Positions 33,252 to 42,377 are shown, counted from the first letter of the stretch. The stretch is 64,000 bases of DNA from Streptomyces sp. f51 (GCF_037940415.1 NZ_CP149798.1:6357001-6421000); one strand, 5' to 3'. Notes: a model not told the origin generated them from the letters alone. Made by a program: numbers and translations.

Positions 33252-34987
33252 GGCCTGCGCCAGCTCCGTCCGTCTCGTGCGAGCATCTCGTCGGCTTCCT
33301 CCGGGCCCCAGCTGCCCGAGGGGTACTGCGCGGGCGTGCCGTGGCTGTCCCAGTACCCCTCGATCGGGTCGAGGATCTTCCAGGACTCTTCCACCTCCTG
33401 GTGACGGGGGAAGAGATTGGCGTCGCCGAGCAGGACATCCAGGATCAGCCGTTCGTACGCCTCCGGGCTGGACTCGGTGAACGACTCGCCGTACGCGAAG
33501 TCCATGGTGACGTCCCGGATCTCCATCGACGTACCCGGTACCTTCGATCCGAAGCGCACCGTCATGCCCTCGTCGGGCTGGACGCGGATGACGATCGCGT
33601 TCGCGCCGAGTTCCTCGGTCGCCGTGGAGTCGAACGGGGAGTGCGGGGCGCGCTGGAAGACGACCGCGATCTCCGTGACCCGCCGGCCCAGTCGCTTGCC
33701 GGTGCGCAGGTAGAACGGGACCCCGGCCCAACGGCGGTTGTCCACCTGGAGCTTGACGGCCGCGTAGGTGTCGGTCGTCGACGCGGGGTCGATGCCGTCC
33801 TCCTGGAGGTAGCCGCGCACCTCGGCGCCGCCCTGCCAGCTCGCCGCGTACTGGCCGCGCACGGTGTGCTCGCCCAGGTTCTCCGGCAGCTTCACGGCCC
33901 TGAGGACCTTGAGCTTCTCGGCGAGCAGCGACTCGGCGTCGAACGCGGCCGGTTCCTCCATGGCGGTGAGCGCCAGCAGCTGGAGCAGATGGTTCTGGAT
34001 GACGTCACGGGCGGAGCCGATGCCGTCGTAGTAACCGGCCCGGCCGCCGATGCCGATGTCCTCGGCCATGGTGATCTGGACGTGGTCGACGTACGACCGG
34101 TTCCAGACGGGCTCGTACATCTGATTGGCGAAGCGGAGCGCCAGGATGTTCTGGACGGTCTCCTTGCCGAGGTAGTGGTCGATCCGGAACACCTGGTCCG
34201 GGTCGAACACGTCGTGCACGATCCGGTTCAGCTCGCGGGCGCTCGCCAGGTCGTGGCCGAACGGCTTCTCGATGACCGCGCGCCGCCAGGACCCCTCGGG
34301 GGCGTCGGCCAGTCCGTGCCTCTTGAGCTGGCGGACCACCTTCGGGAAGAACTTCGGCGGTACGGAGAGGTAGAACGCGTAGTTGCCGCTGGTGCCCCGG
34401 GAAGCGTCCAACTCGTCGACGGCGGAGCGCAGTTGCTTGAATGCCGTGTCGTCGTCGAAGTCGCCGGGGATGAACCGCATGCCCTCGGCGAGCTGCTGCC
34501 AGACCTCCTCGCGGAACTCGGTCCTGGAGTGCTCGCGCACCGAGTCGTGGACCACCTGCGCGAAGTCCTGGTCCTCCCACTCGCGGCGGGCGAACCCGAG
34601 GAGCGAGAATCCCGGCGGCAGCAGACCCCGGTTGGCGAGGTCGTACACCGCCGGCATCAGCTTCTTGCGGGACAGGTCGCCCGTGACGCCGAAGATGACC
34701 AGGCCGGAGGGGCCGGCGATACGGGGGAGCCGGCGGTCGCGCGGGTCGCGCAGCGGGTTGTCCCAGTCGGCCGCCACGCCGAGCGCGGCGGCGAGGTCCT
34801 CGTCCGCCTGGACGGCGGGCGTGCCCGCGGCCGCCTCGGCGGACGCGCCGGGGACCGGGGCGCCGAGCGCCGTGGCGGCGGCCTCGGGCGTCAGAACGTC
34901 CTGTTCCACGGCCGTGTCACCGGATCCCTGCGGCGCGGGGGCCGCGTTCTGCGACGCATCGTCGGGAAGCGCCTCACCCCCGGTCAT
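33248..34987 (-). CDS. zwf: Glucose-6-phosphate 1-dehydrogenase
   Basis: First enzyme of the oxidative pentose phosphate pathway. The 579-residue protein has a coenzyme fingerprint VIFGVTGDLSRKKLMPAVY and the active-site RIDHYLGKE, with EKPFGHD nearby. Family members are usually about 490-510 residues; here an Ala/Pro/Glu-rich extension of about 75 residues precedes the catalytic domain. The ATG at 34987 overlaps the tal stop (ATGA), which supports translation of the extension. The extension could be disordered or could mediate contact with OpcA. Confidence 0.94.
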   Translation of the reverse strand: MTGGEALPDDASQNAAPAPQGSGDTAVEQDVLTPEAAATALGAPVPGASAEAAAGTPAVQADEDLAAALGVAADWDNPLRDPRDRRLPRIAGPSGLVIFGVTGDLSRKKLMPAVYDLANRGLLPPGFSLLGFARREWEDQDFAQVVHDSVREHSRTEFREEVWQQLAEGMRFIPGDFDDDTAFKQLRSAVDELDASRGTSGNYAFYLSVPPKFFPKVVRQLKRHGLADAPEGSWRRAVIEKPFGHDLASARELNRIVHDVFDPDQVFRIDHYLGKETVQNILALRFANQMYEPVWNRSYVDHVQITMAEDIGIGGRAGYYDGIGSARDVIQNHLLQLLALTAMEEPAAFDAESLLAEKLKVLRAVKLPENLGEHTVRGQYAASWQGGAEVRGYLQEDGIDPASTTDTYAAVKLQVDNRRWAGVPFYLRTGKRLGRRVTEIAVVFQRAPHSPFDSTATEELGANAIVIRVQPDEGMTVRFGSKVPGTSMEIRDVTMDFAYGESFTESSPEAYERLILDVLLGDANLFPRHQEVEESWKILDPIEGYWDSHGTPAQYPSGSWGPEEADEMLARDGRSWRRP

Positions 34988-36153
34988 GCGCCCTCAACTC
35001 CCTTGCCGCGCAGCGAGGCGGTCACCGCGTCGAGAAGGTCCTCCCAGGCCGCCTCGAACTTCGAGACGCCCTCGTCCTCCAGCTGTCCGACGACCTCGTC
35101 GTACGAGATGCCGAGCGCCTCGACCGCGGCCAGGTCGGCACGGGCCTGGTCGTAGCCGCCGGTCACCGTGTCGCCGTGGATGTCGCCGTGGTCGGCGGTC
35201 GCGTTCAGCGTCCCCTCGGGCATGGTGTTGACCGTGCCGGGAGCGACCAGTTCGTCGACGTACAGGGTGTCCTTGTACGCGGGGTCCTTGACGCCCGTGG
35301 AGGCCCACAGCGGACGCTGCTTCTGCGCGCCGTGGCCGGCGAGCGCCGTCCAGCGGGCGTCGCCCGGCGCGGTGCCGTCGGCGGCGCCGAACACGCCCTC
35401 GTACGCCTCGTAGGCCAGACGGGCGTTGGCGAGCGCCGCCCTGCCCTTGAGCGCGAGCGCCTCGTCCGTGCCGAGCTTCGCGAGCCGCTTGTCGATCTCA
35501 CTGTCGACGCGGGAGACGAAGAAGGAGGCGACGGAGTGGATGCCGGCGAGGTCGATGCCGGCGGCCCGCGCCTTCTCCAGGCCCGCCAGATAGGCGTCCA
35601 TGACCTCGCGGTAGCGCTCCAGCGAGAAGATCAGCGTCACGTTGACGCTGATGCCGAGGCCGATGACCTCGGTGATCGCCGGGAGACCGGCCTCGGTCGC
35701 CGGGATCTTGATCATCGCGTTCGGGCGGTCCACCAGCCAGGCGAGCTGGCGGGCCTCGGCGACGGTCGCGGCGGTGTTGTGCGCCAGACGGGGGTCGACC
35801 TCGATGGAGACCCGGCCGTCACGGCCCCCGGTCGCCTCGAAGACCGGGCGCAGGATGTCCGCGGCGGCGCGGACGTCGGCGGTCGTCATCATGCGGACGG
35901 CCTCGTCGACGGTCACCCCGCGCACCGCGAGGTCGGCCAGCTGCTGCTCGTAGCCCTCGCCCGAGCCGATGGCGGCCTGGAAGATGGACGGGTTGGTGGT
36001 CACGCCCACCACGTGCCGCGTCGCGACGAGTTCGGCCAGGTTGCCGGACTCGATGCGCTTGCGGGAGAGGTCGTCGAGCCAGATGGAGACGCCTTCGCCG
36101 GAGAGGCGCTCAAGAGGTACCGCGGTCGCGGTTGCTTCGGTCACAGTGATCAT
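34984..36153 (-). CDS. tal: Transaldolase
   Basis: Transfers dihydroxyacetone units between sugar phosphates in the non-oxidative pentose phosphate branch. The 389-residue protein is the long actinobacterial form (TalB/Tal-Pgi-N-like), with WLDDLSRKRIESGNL, VVGVTTNPSIFQAA and the Schiff-base lysine in NAMIKIPATEAG. The start has GAAGGAAG upstream and lies 19 bases after the tkt stop. The zwf ATG overlaps its own stop. Confidence 0.94.
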   Translation of the reverse strand: MITVTEATATAVPLERLSGEGVSIWLDDLSRKRIESGNLAELVATRHVVGVTTNPSIFQAAIGSGEGYEQQLADLAVRGVTVDEAVRMMTTADVRAAADILRPVFEATGGRDGRVSIEVDPRLAHNTAATVAEARQLAWLVDRPNAMIKIPATEAGLPAITEVIGLGISVNVTLIFSLERYREVMDAYLAGLEKARAAGIDLAGIHSVASFFVSRVDSEIDKRLAKLGTDEALALKGRAALANARLAYEAYEGVFGAADGTAPGDARWTALAGHGAQKQRPLWASTGVKDPAYKDTLYVDELVAPGTVNTMPEGTLNATADHGDIHGDTVTGGYDQARADLAAVEALGISYDEVVGQLEDEGVSKFEAAWEDLLDAVTASLRGKGVEGA

Positions 36154-36172
36154 CTTCCTTCGTGCGAACGGA

Positions 36173-38248
36173 TCAACCGCGCAGGGCGGCGAGGGATTCC
36201 CGCGCGGCGGCGGCTACGTTGTCGGCGGTGAAGCCGAACTCGGCGAACAGGGTCCCGGCGTCGGCCGAGGCGCCGAAGTGCTCCAGCGAGACGATCCGTC
36301 CCGCGTCACCGACGTACCGGTACCAGGTCAGGGCGATGCCGGCCTCTACCGCCACGCGGGCCTTCACGGACGGCGGCAGGACGCTGTCCCGGTACTCCGG
36401 GGACTGCTCCTCGAACCACTCGACGGACGGCATCGACACCACGCGGGTGCCGACCCCCTCGGCCTCCAGCAGCTCGCGCGCCGCGACGGCGAGCTGCACC
36501 TCGGAGCCGGTCGCGACGAGGACGACGTCCGGGGTGCCGCTGGAGGCGTCCCGCAGGACGTAACCGCCGCGCGCCGCGTCGGGGTTGGCCGGGTAGGTCG
36601 GCACGCCCTGACGGGTGAGGGCCAGACCGTGCGGGGCCGGGTTCGTGGCGTGGCGCTCGAGGATCTCGCGCCAGGCGATGGCCGTCTCGTTGGCGTCCGC
36701 GGGGCGGACGACGTTCAGGCCGGGGATGGCGCGCAGCGAGGCGAGGTGCTCGATCGGCTGGTGGGTCGGACCGTCCTCGCCGAGGCCGATCGAGTCGTGC
36801 GTCCACACGTACGTCACCGGGAGCTGCATCAGCGCGGAGAGGCGGACGGCGTTGCGCATGTAGTCGGAGAACACCAGGAAGGTGCCGCCGTAGATGCGGG
36901 TGTTGCCGTGCAGCGCGATGCCGTTCATCTCCGCGGCCATGGAGTGCTCGCGGATGCCGAAGTGGATCGTGCGGCCGTACGGGTTCGCCTCGGGCAGCGG
37001 GTTGCCCTCGGGGAGGAACGAGCTGGTCCTGTCGATCGTGGTGTTGTTCGAGCCGGCGAGGTCGGCGGAGCCGCCCCACAGCTCGGGCAGCACGGAACCG
37101 AGGGCCTGGAGGACCGTGCCGGAGGCGGCGCGGGTGGCGACGGACCTGCCCTCCTCGAACACCGGCAGCGCGCTCTCCCAGCCCTCGGGGAGCTGGCCGG
37201 CGACGATCCGGTCGAACAGCCGCGCGTTCTCGGGCCGCTCGGTGCGCCAGGCGCCGACGCGCTTGTCCCAGGCGGCGTGCGCCTCGGCGCCCCGGTCCAG
37301 GGCCTGGCGGGCGTGGGCCAGCACCTCGGCGTCGACCTGGAAGGAGCGCTCCGGGTCGAAGCCCAGGAGCCGCTTGGTGGCGGCGATCTCCTCGGCGCCG
37401 AGCGCCGAGCCGTGCGAGGCCTCGGTGTTCCGCGCGTTCGGGGCGGGCCAGGCGATGATCGTGCGCATCGCGATGATCGACGGGCGCCCGGTCTCGGCCT
37501 GCGCCGCCTTGAGCGCCGTGTACAGGGCGTGGACGTCGGTGTCGCCGTCGGGCGTGGGCTCGATGCGCTGCACGTGCCAGCCGTACGCCTCGTAGCGCTT
37601 CAGCACGTCCTCGGAGAAGGCGGTCGCGGTGTCGCCCTCGATGGAGATGTGGTTGTCGTCGTAGAGGAAGACGAGGTTGCCGAGCTTCTGGTGGCCCGCG
37701 AGCGAGGACGCCTCAGCCGAGATGCCCTCCTCCAGGTCGCCGTCGGAGACGATCGCCCAGATGGTGTGGTCGAAGGGCGACTCGCCCTCGGGGGCCTCCG
37801 GGTCGAACAGGCCGCGCTCGTAGCGGGCGGCCATCGCCATGCCCACCGCGTTGGCGGCGCCCTGGCCGAGCGGGCCGGTCGTGGTCTCCACCCCCGCGGT
37901 GTGCCCGTACTCGGGGTGACCGGGCGTCTTGGACCCCTGGGTGCGGAACGCCTTCAGATCGTCGAGGCCGAGTTCATAACCTGACAGGAAGAGCTGGGTG
38001 TAGAGCGTCAGCGAGGTGTGACCGGGGGAGAGGACGAAACGGTCGCGTCCGGTCCACTCCGGGTCGGCCGGGTCGTGCCGCATCACCTTCTGGAAGAGCG
38101 TGTACGCCGCCGGGGCCAGGCTCATCGCCGTACCGGGATGGCCGTTGCCGACCTTCTGCACGGCGTCGGCGGCCAGAAGGCGGGCCGTGTCGACGGCGCG
38201 GCGGTCGAGCTCGGTCCAGCCGAATCCGTCGGAGCTCTGCGTGCTCAT
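36173..38248 (-). CDS. tkt: Transketolase
   Basis: Thiamine diphosphate enzyme of the non-oxidative pentose phosphate branch, about 691 residues. It has GHPGTAMSLAPAAYTLFQ at the N-terminus, the ThDP/Mg motif SDGDLEEGISAEASS, the catalytic Glu in IHFGIREHSMAAEMNG, and THDSIGLGEDGPTHQPIEHL. It heads the seven-gene minus-strand operon. A TTG two codons earlier (38254) lies closer to a GAGG site and may be the true start; I give the ATG. The promoter region contains a palindrome shared with the divergent AraC gene. Confidence 0.94.
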   Translation of the reverse strand: MSTQSSDGFGWTELDRRAVDTARLLAADAVQKVGNGHPGTAMSLAPAAYTLFQKVMRHDPADPEWTGRDRFVLSPGHTSLTLYTQLFLSGYELGLDDLKAFRTQGSKTPGHPEYGHTAGVETTTGPLGQGAANAVGMAMAARYERGLFDPEAPEGESPFDHTIWAIVSDGDLEEGISAEASSLAGHQKLGNLVFLYDDNHISIEGDTATAFSEDVLKRYEAYGWHVQRIEPTPDGDTDVHALYTALKAAQAETGRPSIIAMRTIIAWPAPNARNTEASHGSALGAEEIAATKRLLGFDPERSFQVDAEVLAHARQALDRGAEAHAAWDKRVGAWRTERPENARLFDRIVAGQLPEGWESALPVFEEGRSVATRAASGTVLQALGSVLPELWGGSADLAGSNNTTIDRTSSFLPEGNPLPEANPYGRTIHFGIREHSMAAEMNGIALHGNTRIYGGTFLVFSDYMRNAVRLSALMQLPVTYVWTHDSIGLGEDGPTHQPIEHLASLRAIPGLNVVRPADANETAIAWREILERHATNPAPHGLALTRQGVPTYPANPDAARGGYVLRDASSGTPDVVLVATGSEVQLAVAARELLEAEGVGTRVVSMPSVEWFEEQSPEYRDSVLPPSVKARVAVEAGIALTWYRYVGDAGRIVSLEHFGASADAGTLFAEFGFTADNVAAAARESLAALRG

Positions 38249-38296
38249 CTTCAAGAAGTCCTCACTGGAGGTGCTGTCATGGGGTCTTTGCGTTCA

Positions 38297-38316
38297 AACC
38301 TAAAAGTCAGACTTTT
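38297..38316. promoter_or_regulatory. Palindrome AAAAGTC-A-GACTTTT in the tkt/araC divergent region
   Basis: A perfect 7-bp dyad with a central A (38302-38316) in an AT-rich patch of an otherwise GC-rich region. On the minus strand it falls in the spacer upstream of a TAGGTT -10-like box (38302-38297), a good place for a repressor of the pentose phosphate operon. The divergent AraC regulator is the obvious candidate, but AraC proteins usually prefer asymmetric direct repeats. Confidence 0.5.
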
Positions 38317-38394
38317 GATGGGGAAGGTGTCCGTGTGTCAGCCTTCGGTGAAAGTGGGACACATGGAGCCGTGGCGAGCCGACGCGAGAAGGAC

Positions 38395-39303
38395 ATGAAC
38401 GACAGAACCACCCAAGGCGGCACGGGCGGTGAGGGGCCCGAGGACGGGATCAGGACCTTTCCGTTCCCGGCCGATCTGAGCCTGTCCGGCGTGGGCATGC
38501 AGGTCGGCGCGATGGGCGCCGGGCGCACCTGGCACGCGGACGCCCCGCTGGAACGCGTGCACCGCATCGACTTCCACGTCGTGATGCTCTTCCACGAGGG
38601 GCCCGTACGGCACATGATCGACTTCGCCGAGTACGAGGCCCGCGCGGGCGACCTGCTGTGGATCCGGCCCGGCCAGGTGCACCGCTTCTCCAGCACCGAC
38701 CCCTATCGCGGGACCGTCCTGACCATGCAGCCCGGATTCCTGCCCCGCGCGACCGTCGAGGCGACCGGGCTCTACCGCTACGACCTGCCACCGCTGCTGC
38801 GCCCGGACACGGCCCGGCTGGAAGCCCTCGAGCACGCGCTCACGCAGCTGGAGCGCGAGTACGTCGACACGACCACGCTGCCGCTCAGTCTGCACACCGC
38901 GGTACTGCGGCACTCGCTCACCGCGTTCCTGCTGCGCCTGGCCCACCTCGCGGCGAGCTCCGCCGAGGCGGCGCACGAGCACAGGGACACCACGTTCACC
39001 CGGTTCAGGGACGCGGTCGAGAAGGACTTCGCCGTCAACCACAGCGTCAGTGCCTACGCGGACGCCCTCGGTTACTCGCGGCGCACCCTGGTCCGCGCGG
39101 TGCGCGCCGCCACCGGCGAGACGCCCAAGGGGTTCATCGACAAGCGGGTCGTCCTGGAGGCCAAACGGCTCCTCGCCCACACGGACATGCCGATCGGGCG
39201 CATCGGGGCCGCCGTCGGCTTCCCGGACTCGGCCAATTTCTCGAAGTTCTTCCACCAGCACACGGGCTCGACACCGGTGGCCTTCCGGTCCGAACTGCGC
39301 TGA
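38395..39303 (+). CDS. AraC family regulator with N-terminal cupin domain
   Basis: Protein of about 302 residues. The N-terminal cupin-like ligand domain (about 30-150) includes HRIDFHVVMLFHEGPVRHMIDF and DLLWIRPGQVHRF. The C-terminal double HTH (about 205-300) has SVSAYADALGYSRRTLVRAVRAATG and IGRIGAAVGFPDSANFSKFFHQHTG. It is divergent from tkt across 146 bp, so it may control the pentose phosphate operon. The start is uncertain: the ATG has a very close AAGGA, and a GTG at 38371 is an alternative. Confidence 0.85.
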   Translation: MNDRTTQGGTGGEGPEDGIRTFPFPADLSLSGVGMQVGAMGAGRTWHADAPLERVHRIDFHVVMLFHEGPVRHMIDFAEYEARAGDLLWIRPGQVHRFSSTDPYRGTVLTMQPGFLPRATVEATGLYRYDLPPLLRPDTARLEALEHALTQLEREYVDTTTLPLSLHTAVLRHSLTAFLLRLAHLAASSAEAAHEHRDTTFTRFRDAVEKDFAVNHSVSAYADALGYSRRTLVRAVRAATGETPKGFIDKRVVLEAKRLLAHTDMPIGRIGAAVGFPDSANFSKFFHQHTGSTPVAFRSELR

Positions 39304-39317
39304 GCCCGGGCGGCCTC

Positions 39318-39375
39318 GCGGGCCGGTGCGTGCCGGGTGGTGGCGGTGCGGCCGAGCGGGCCGGTGCGTGCCGGG
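39318..39375. repeat. 20-bp direct repeat after the araC-type gene
   Basis: GCGGGCCGGTGCGTGCCGGG occurs at 39318-39337 and again at 39356-39375, a 38-bp period. The second copy runs into the terminator stem at 39371. It looks like a local duplication of the terminator arm rather than a mobile element. Confidence 0.75.
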
Positions 39376-39407
39376 CGGGGCGGACCTCGTGGGTCCGCCC
39401 CGCCCGG
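39371..39407. terminator. Strong bidirectional hairpin between araC-type gene and GH16 gene
   Basis: CCGGGCGGGGCGGACC (39371-39386) and GGTCCGCCCCGCCCGG (39392-39407) form a perfect 16-bp stem with a five-base loop between convergent genes. Confidence 0.85.
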
Positions 39408-39440
39408 CCGTACTGAAGTGACTGATCCTCGGTTCGCCTG

Positions 39441-40841
39441 TCAGTGACCGAAGTCGAACCAGTTGACGTTCACGAAGTCCGCGGGCTGGCCGCTGGTGAA
39501 GGTCAGATAGACGTCATGGGTTCCGGTCACGGAGCTCATGTTCGCGGGCACGGTCCTCCAGGACTGCCAGCCACCGGTGTTGGCCAGCGCGAAGCTCGCG
39601 ACCGGTGTGCTCGTACGGCTGTCGAGGCGCACCTCGACCAGTCCGCTGACCCCGCCCGCCGCGCCGCTCGCGACCCGGCCGTAGAACTGGGTGGCCGCCG
39701 ACGAACCGAAGTTGACGCCCTTGTACACCGCGTAGTCGCCGTTGGCGATCGTGCCGATGTCCTGGCCGCCGCCGGTGTCCGTGGTGGTCTCGCCGACGAC
39801 ACCGCTCTGGCTGTCGTAGGACTCGGCCTGGATGGTGCTGTAGGCGTCACGGTTGCCAGTGGGCGGGGGAGTGGTGCCGCCGCCACCGCCGGCCGACTGG
39901 AGCACCTGGACGTAGTCGACGACGAGCGGGTGACCCGGCTCCGTGCCGCCGTCGGGGCCGCCGCCGAAGGCACCCGGGAAGCCGCCGCCCATCGCCACGT
40001 TCAGGATCATGAAGTAGCCGTGGTTGGTGGCGTTGGCCCAGGTGGTCGCGTCGACCTGGTTCGCCTTCACCGTGTGGAAGTTGACGCCGTCGAGGTAGAA
40101 GCGGATCTCCTCGGGGCTGGTCGACCTGTCCCACTCCATCGCGTAGGTGTGGAAGCCTGCCTGACAGGTCGTGCCGGTACAGGGCGTGTTGTTGCCGATG
40201 CCGCTGGTCTCGTTGCACGGGCCGCCCGGGTTGGTGCCGCAGTGCATCGTGGCCCACTCGGTGTTGAGGCCCTGGACGTTCTCCATGATGTCCAGTTCGC
40301 CGACGCCCGGCCAGTTCTGGTAGTTGCCGCGGTAGGGCGCGCCCAGTGCCCAGAAGGCGGGCCAGTAGCCCTTGGCGGCGGCGCCCGTCACGTTCGGCAT
40401 CTGGAGCCGCGCCTCCATGCGCAGCTTGCCGCCCGCGGGCGGCTGGAAGTCGGTGCGGGTGGTCTCGATGCGGCCCGAGGTCCAGTTGCCCGAGGCGTCA
40501 CGGCGCGGGGTGATCAGCAGGTTGCCGTTGCCGTCCAGGGCCACGTTGCTGGTGCTCGAGGTCATCGTCTCGACCTCGCCGGTGCCGAAGTTGGCCGGCC
40601 CGCCGGGGTAGCTGGTGCCCGTCGTGTACTGCCAGTTGGCGGTGTTGACGCCGCTCCCGGCCGCCCCGGTGAAGTCGTCGGCGAAGACCTGGGTCCAGCC
40701 GGTGGGGGGTGTGGGGGCGGACGCGTTCGCGGGCAGGGTCGCCGCGGTCGCGGCGGCCGCCGCCAGGCTCAGCGTGCCGATCACGGCGACGAGCACGCGC
40801 CGGACGGAGCCGCGTCCGGGTCTGCCGGTGGTTTCACTCAT
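39441..40841 (-). CDS. Secreted GH16 endo-beta-1,3-glucanase with C-terminal CBM6-type module
   Basis: Precursor of 466 residues. A Sec signal peptide covers about residues 1-42. The GH16 domain (about 45-315) has the catalytic E-x-D-x-x-E motif in GELDIMENVQG and laminarinase-type GYWPAFWALG. A Gly/Thr/Pro linker (GGGGGTTPPPTG) leads to a CBM6-like beta-sandwich (about 330-466) with YSTIQAESYDSQSG and NGDYAVYKGVNFG. It would hydrolyse laminarin or other beta-1,3-glucans outside the cell. Two CebR/LacI-type boxes upstream suggest repression relieved by oligosaccharides. Confidence 0.92.
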   Translation of the reverse strand: MSETTGRPGRGSVRRVLVAVIGTLSLAAAAATAATLPANASAPTPPTGWTQVFADDFTGAAGSGVNTANWQYTTGTSYPGGPANFGTGEVETMTSSTSNVALDGNGNLLITPRRDASGNWTSGRIETTRTDFQPPAGGKLRMEARLQMPNVTGAAAKGYWPAFWALGAPYRGNYQNWPGVGELDIMENVQGLNTEWATMHCGTNPGGPCNETSGIGNNTPCTGTTCQAGFHTYAMEWDRSTSPEEIRFYLDGVNFHTVKANQVDATTWANATNHGYFMILNVAMGGGFPGAFGGGPDGGTEPGHPLVVDYVQVLQSAGGGGGTTPPPTGNRDAYSTIQAESYDSQSGVVGETTTDTGGGQDIGTIANGDYAVYKGVNFGSSAATQFYGRVASGAAGGVSGLVEVRLDSRTSTPVASFALANTGGWQSWRTVPANMSSVTGTHDVYLTFTSGQPADFVNVNWFDFGH

Positions 40842-40884
40842 GGGTGCCTCTTCGCGTACGGAGTGGGGTGCGCGGGTGGGGGTG

Positions 40885-40920
40885 TGAGAGCGCTCCCACG
40901 AGAATCTGAGAGCGCTCTCA
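40885..40920. promoter_or_regulatory. Two LacI/CebR-type boxes upstream of the GH16 gene
   Basis: TGAGAGCGCTCCCA (40885-40898) and the perfect palindrome TGAGAGCGCTCTCA (40907-40920) lie 44-79 bases before the glucanase start. They match the Streptomyces CebR-type consensus TGGGAGCGCTCCCA at most positions. Their centres are 22 bp apart, about two helical turns, allowing two dimers on the same face. Confidence 0.8.
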
Positions 40921-41081
40921 ACAGAGGTGCGCGGCCAATGTGCTCTCTGTCACTCCGGTCGTCAAGAGGTGAAGCCGAGAAAGTCCTTGCGCCACAAGGG
41001 AGTTCACGCCGTGAAGTAAGGGGGAAGTCCCGATGGGCGCACCGCGGACGGTAGTTGAAGTCCGGTCATCGGGCGCACCCC

Positions 41082-42377
41082 TCAAAGTGCGCTGCCGGCC
41101 TGCCAGTCGGCCCACGACAGGTTCCAGCCGTTCAGTCCGTTCGACGCCTCGACGGTCCGCTCGCCGGAGTTCTCCACCACCACGACGTCCCCGAGCATCG
41201 AACTCTCGTAGAACCGGTAACCCGGCACGGAGCTGTCGCCCGCGCCCTTGGTGTCGCGCAGGCCGACGCAGCCGTGGCTGGTGTTGCTGCTCCCGAACAC
41301 CGAGGGCACGGCCCAGTAGTTGCCGTGGATGAAGGTGCCCGAAGTGGTCAGGCGCTGGGCGTGCGGCACGTCCGCGATGTCGTACTCGTCGCCGAGCCCG
41401 ACCGTCGAGGACTGCATCCGGGTCTGCTCGAACCGCTCGCTGATCACCATGATCCCGGACCAGGTCGTGTGGTCCGGCGCGCCGCCGCTGACCGGGTAGG
41501 TGGCGAGCGTGGTCCCGTCCCGCTCGACCGTCATGGTCTTCCTCGCGAGGTCGACGGTGCTCACCTGACGGCGGCCGATGCGGAAGGTGACGTCCTTGGA
41601 CTGGACCCCGTAGACGCCGTCCGCGCCCTCGACGTCCTTCAGACGCAGGCTCAGTGTGATCTTCGTGCCGGCCGCCCAGTAGCGCGCGGGACGGAAATCC
41701 AGCCGGGTGTTCCCGAACCAGTGGCCCACCACCTCGACCGCGGGTTCCGCGGTCACCGTGATGGCCTTTTCCACCGCGGCCCGGTCCTTCACGGCCTCGG
41801 TGAAGTTGATCGACACGGGCATGCCGACTCCGGACGTCGAATTCGCCTCGGGCGTGAAATAGCCGGCGAACGTCCGGCCCGGGGACTTCGTGACGAACGT
41901 CGCGATGTGTTCGACGCCACCCGTCGCCTTGGCCGTGACCGTGTATTTGGTGCCCGAGTACGGATTGCGGGACGAGATCCAGCGGGTGCGGTCGTCGTCG
42001 AAGGATCCGGCCAGCGTGGAGCCGTCGTTGCCGGACACCTCGACCGACGACAGCGTGCCGTCGGCCACGGAGACCACGACAGGAGCGGCGAAGCCGGCCT
42101 TCCTCGTGCCGTCGGCGGGGGTGACGGTGACCGTCGGCGTCCTCACCTGCGTCTTCACCTTCGTTCCGGTCCCGGACGCCGCGGTCGCAGCCGTGTCCTT
42201 CTCCTCCGCGGCGCCCGCCGGAGCGCCACAACCGCTCAGCGCGAGCACCGGTGCGCAGGCCCCGAAGGCCGCGAGGACGCCCCGCCGTGACCAGGCCCGA
42301 CGTCCCGGGCGCGGCCATGTCCGTGCCGGCTCCCGCGTCGCGGTCTCGGGCCGATTCGATATCTCAGGGACGCCCAC
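41082..42377 (-). CDS. Tat-type L,D-transpeptidase lipoprotein (YkuD, Ig-like domains)
   Basis: Cell-wall crosslinking enzyme of about 431 residues. The N-terminus has a twin-arginine-like signal (WSRRGVLAAFGA) and lipobox LSGC. Two Ig-like domains (about 70-280) precede the YkuD domain, whose catalytic His-Cys lies in SSNTSHGCVGLRD with TFIHGNYW upstream. It would form 3-3 meso-DAP crosslinks on the outer membrane face. The GTG at 42377 is chosen for GAGGAAAGG at 6 bases and because the upstream in-frame stretch is not signal-like. Confidence 0.88.
   Translation of the reverse strand: MGVPEISNRPETATREPARTWPRPGRRAWSRRGVLAAFGACAPVLALSGCGAPAGAAEEKDTAATAASGTGTKVKTQVRTPTVTVTPADGTRKAGFAAPVVVSVADGTLSSVEVSGNDGSTLAGSFDDDRTRWISSRNPYSGTKYTVTAKATGGVEHIATFVTKSPGRTFAGYFTPEANSTSGVGMPVSINFTEAVKDRAAVEKAITVTAEPAVEVVGHWFGNTRLDFRPARYWAAGTKITLSLRLKDVEGADGVYGVQSKDVTFRIGRRQVSTVDLARKTMTVERDGTTLATYPVSGGAPDHTTWSGIMVISERFEQTRMQSSTVGLGDEYDIADVPHAQRLTTSGTFIHGNYWAVPSVFGSSNTSHGCVGLRDTKGAGDSSVPGYRFYESSMLGDVVVVENSGERTVEASNGLNGWNLSWADWQAGSAL

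Noticed and set aside
39318..39407. Possible short mobile-element end or CRISPR-like repeats
   Set aside because: There are only two copies of a 20-bp repeat and no spacer array or transposase. A duplicated terminator arm explains it.
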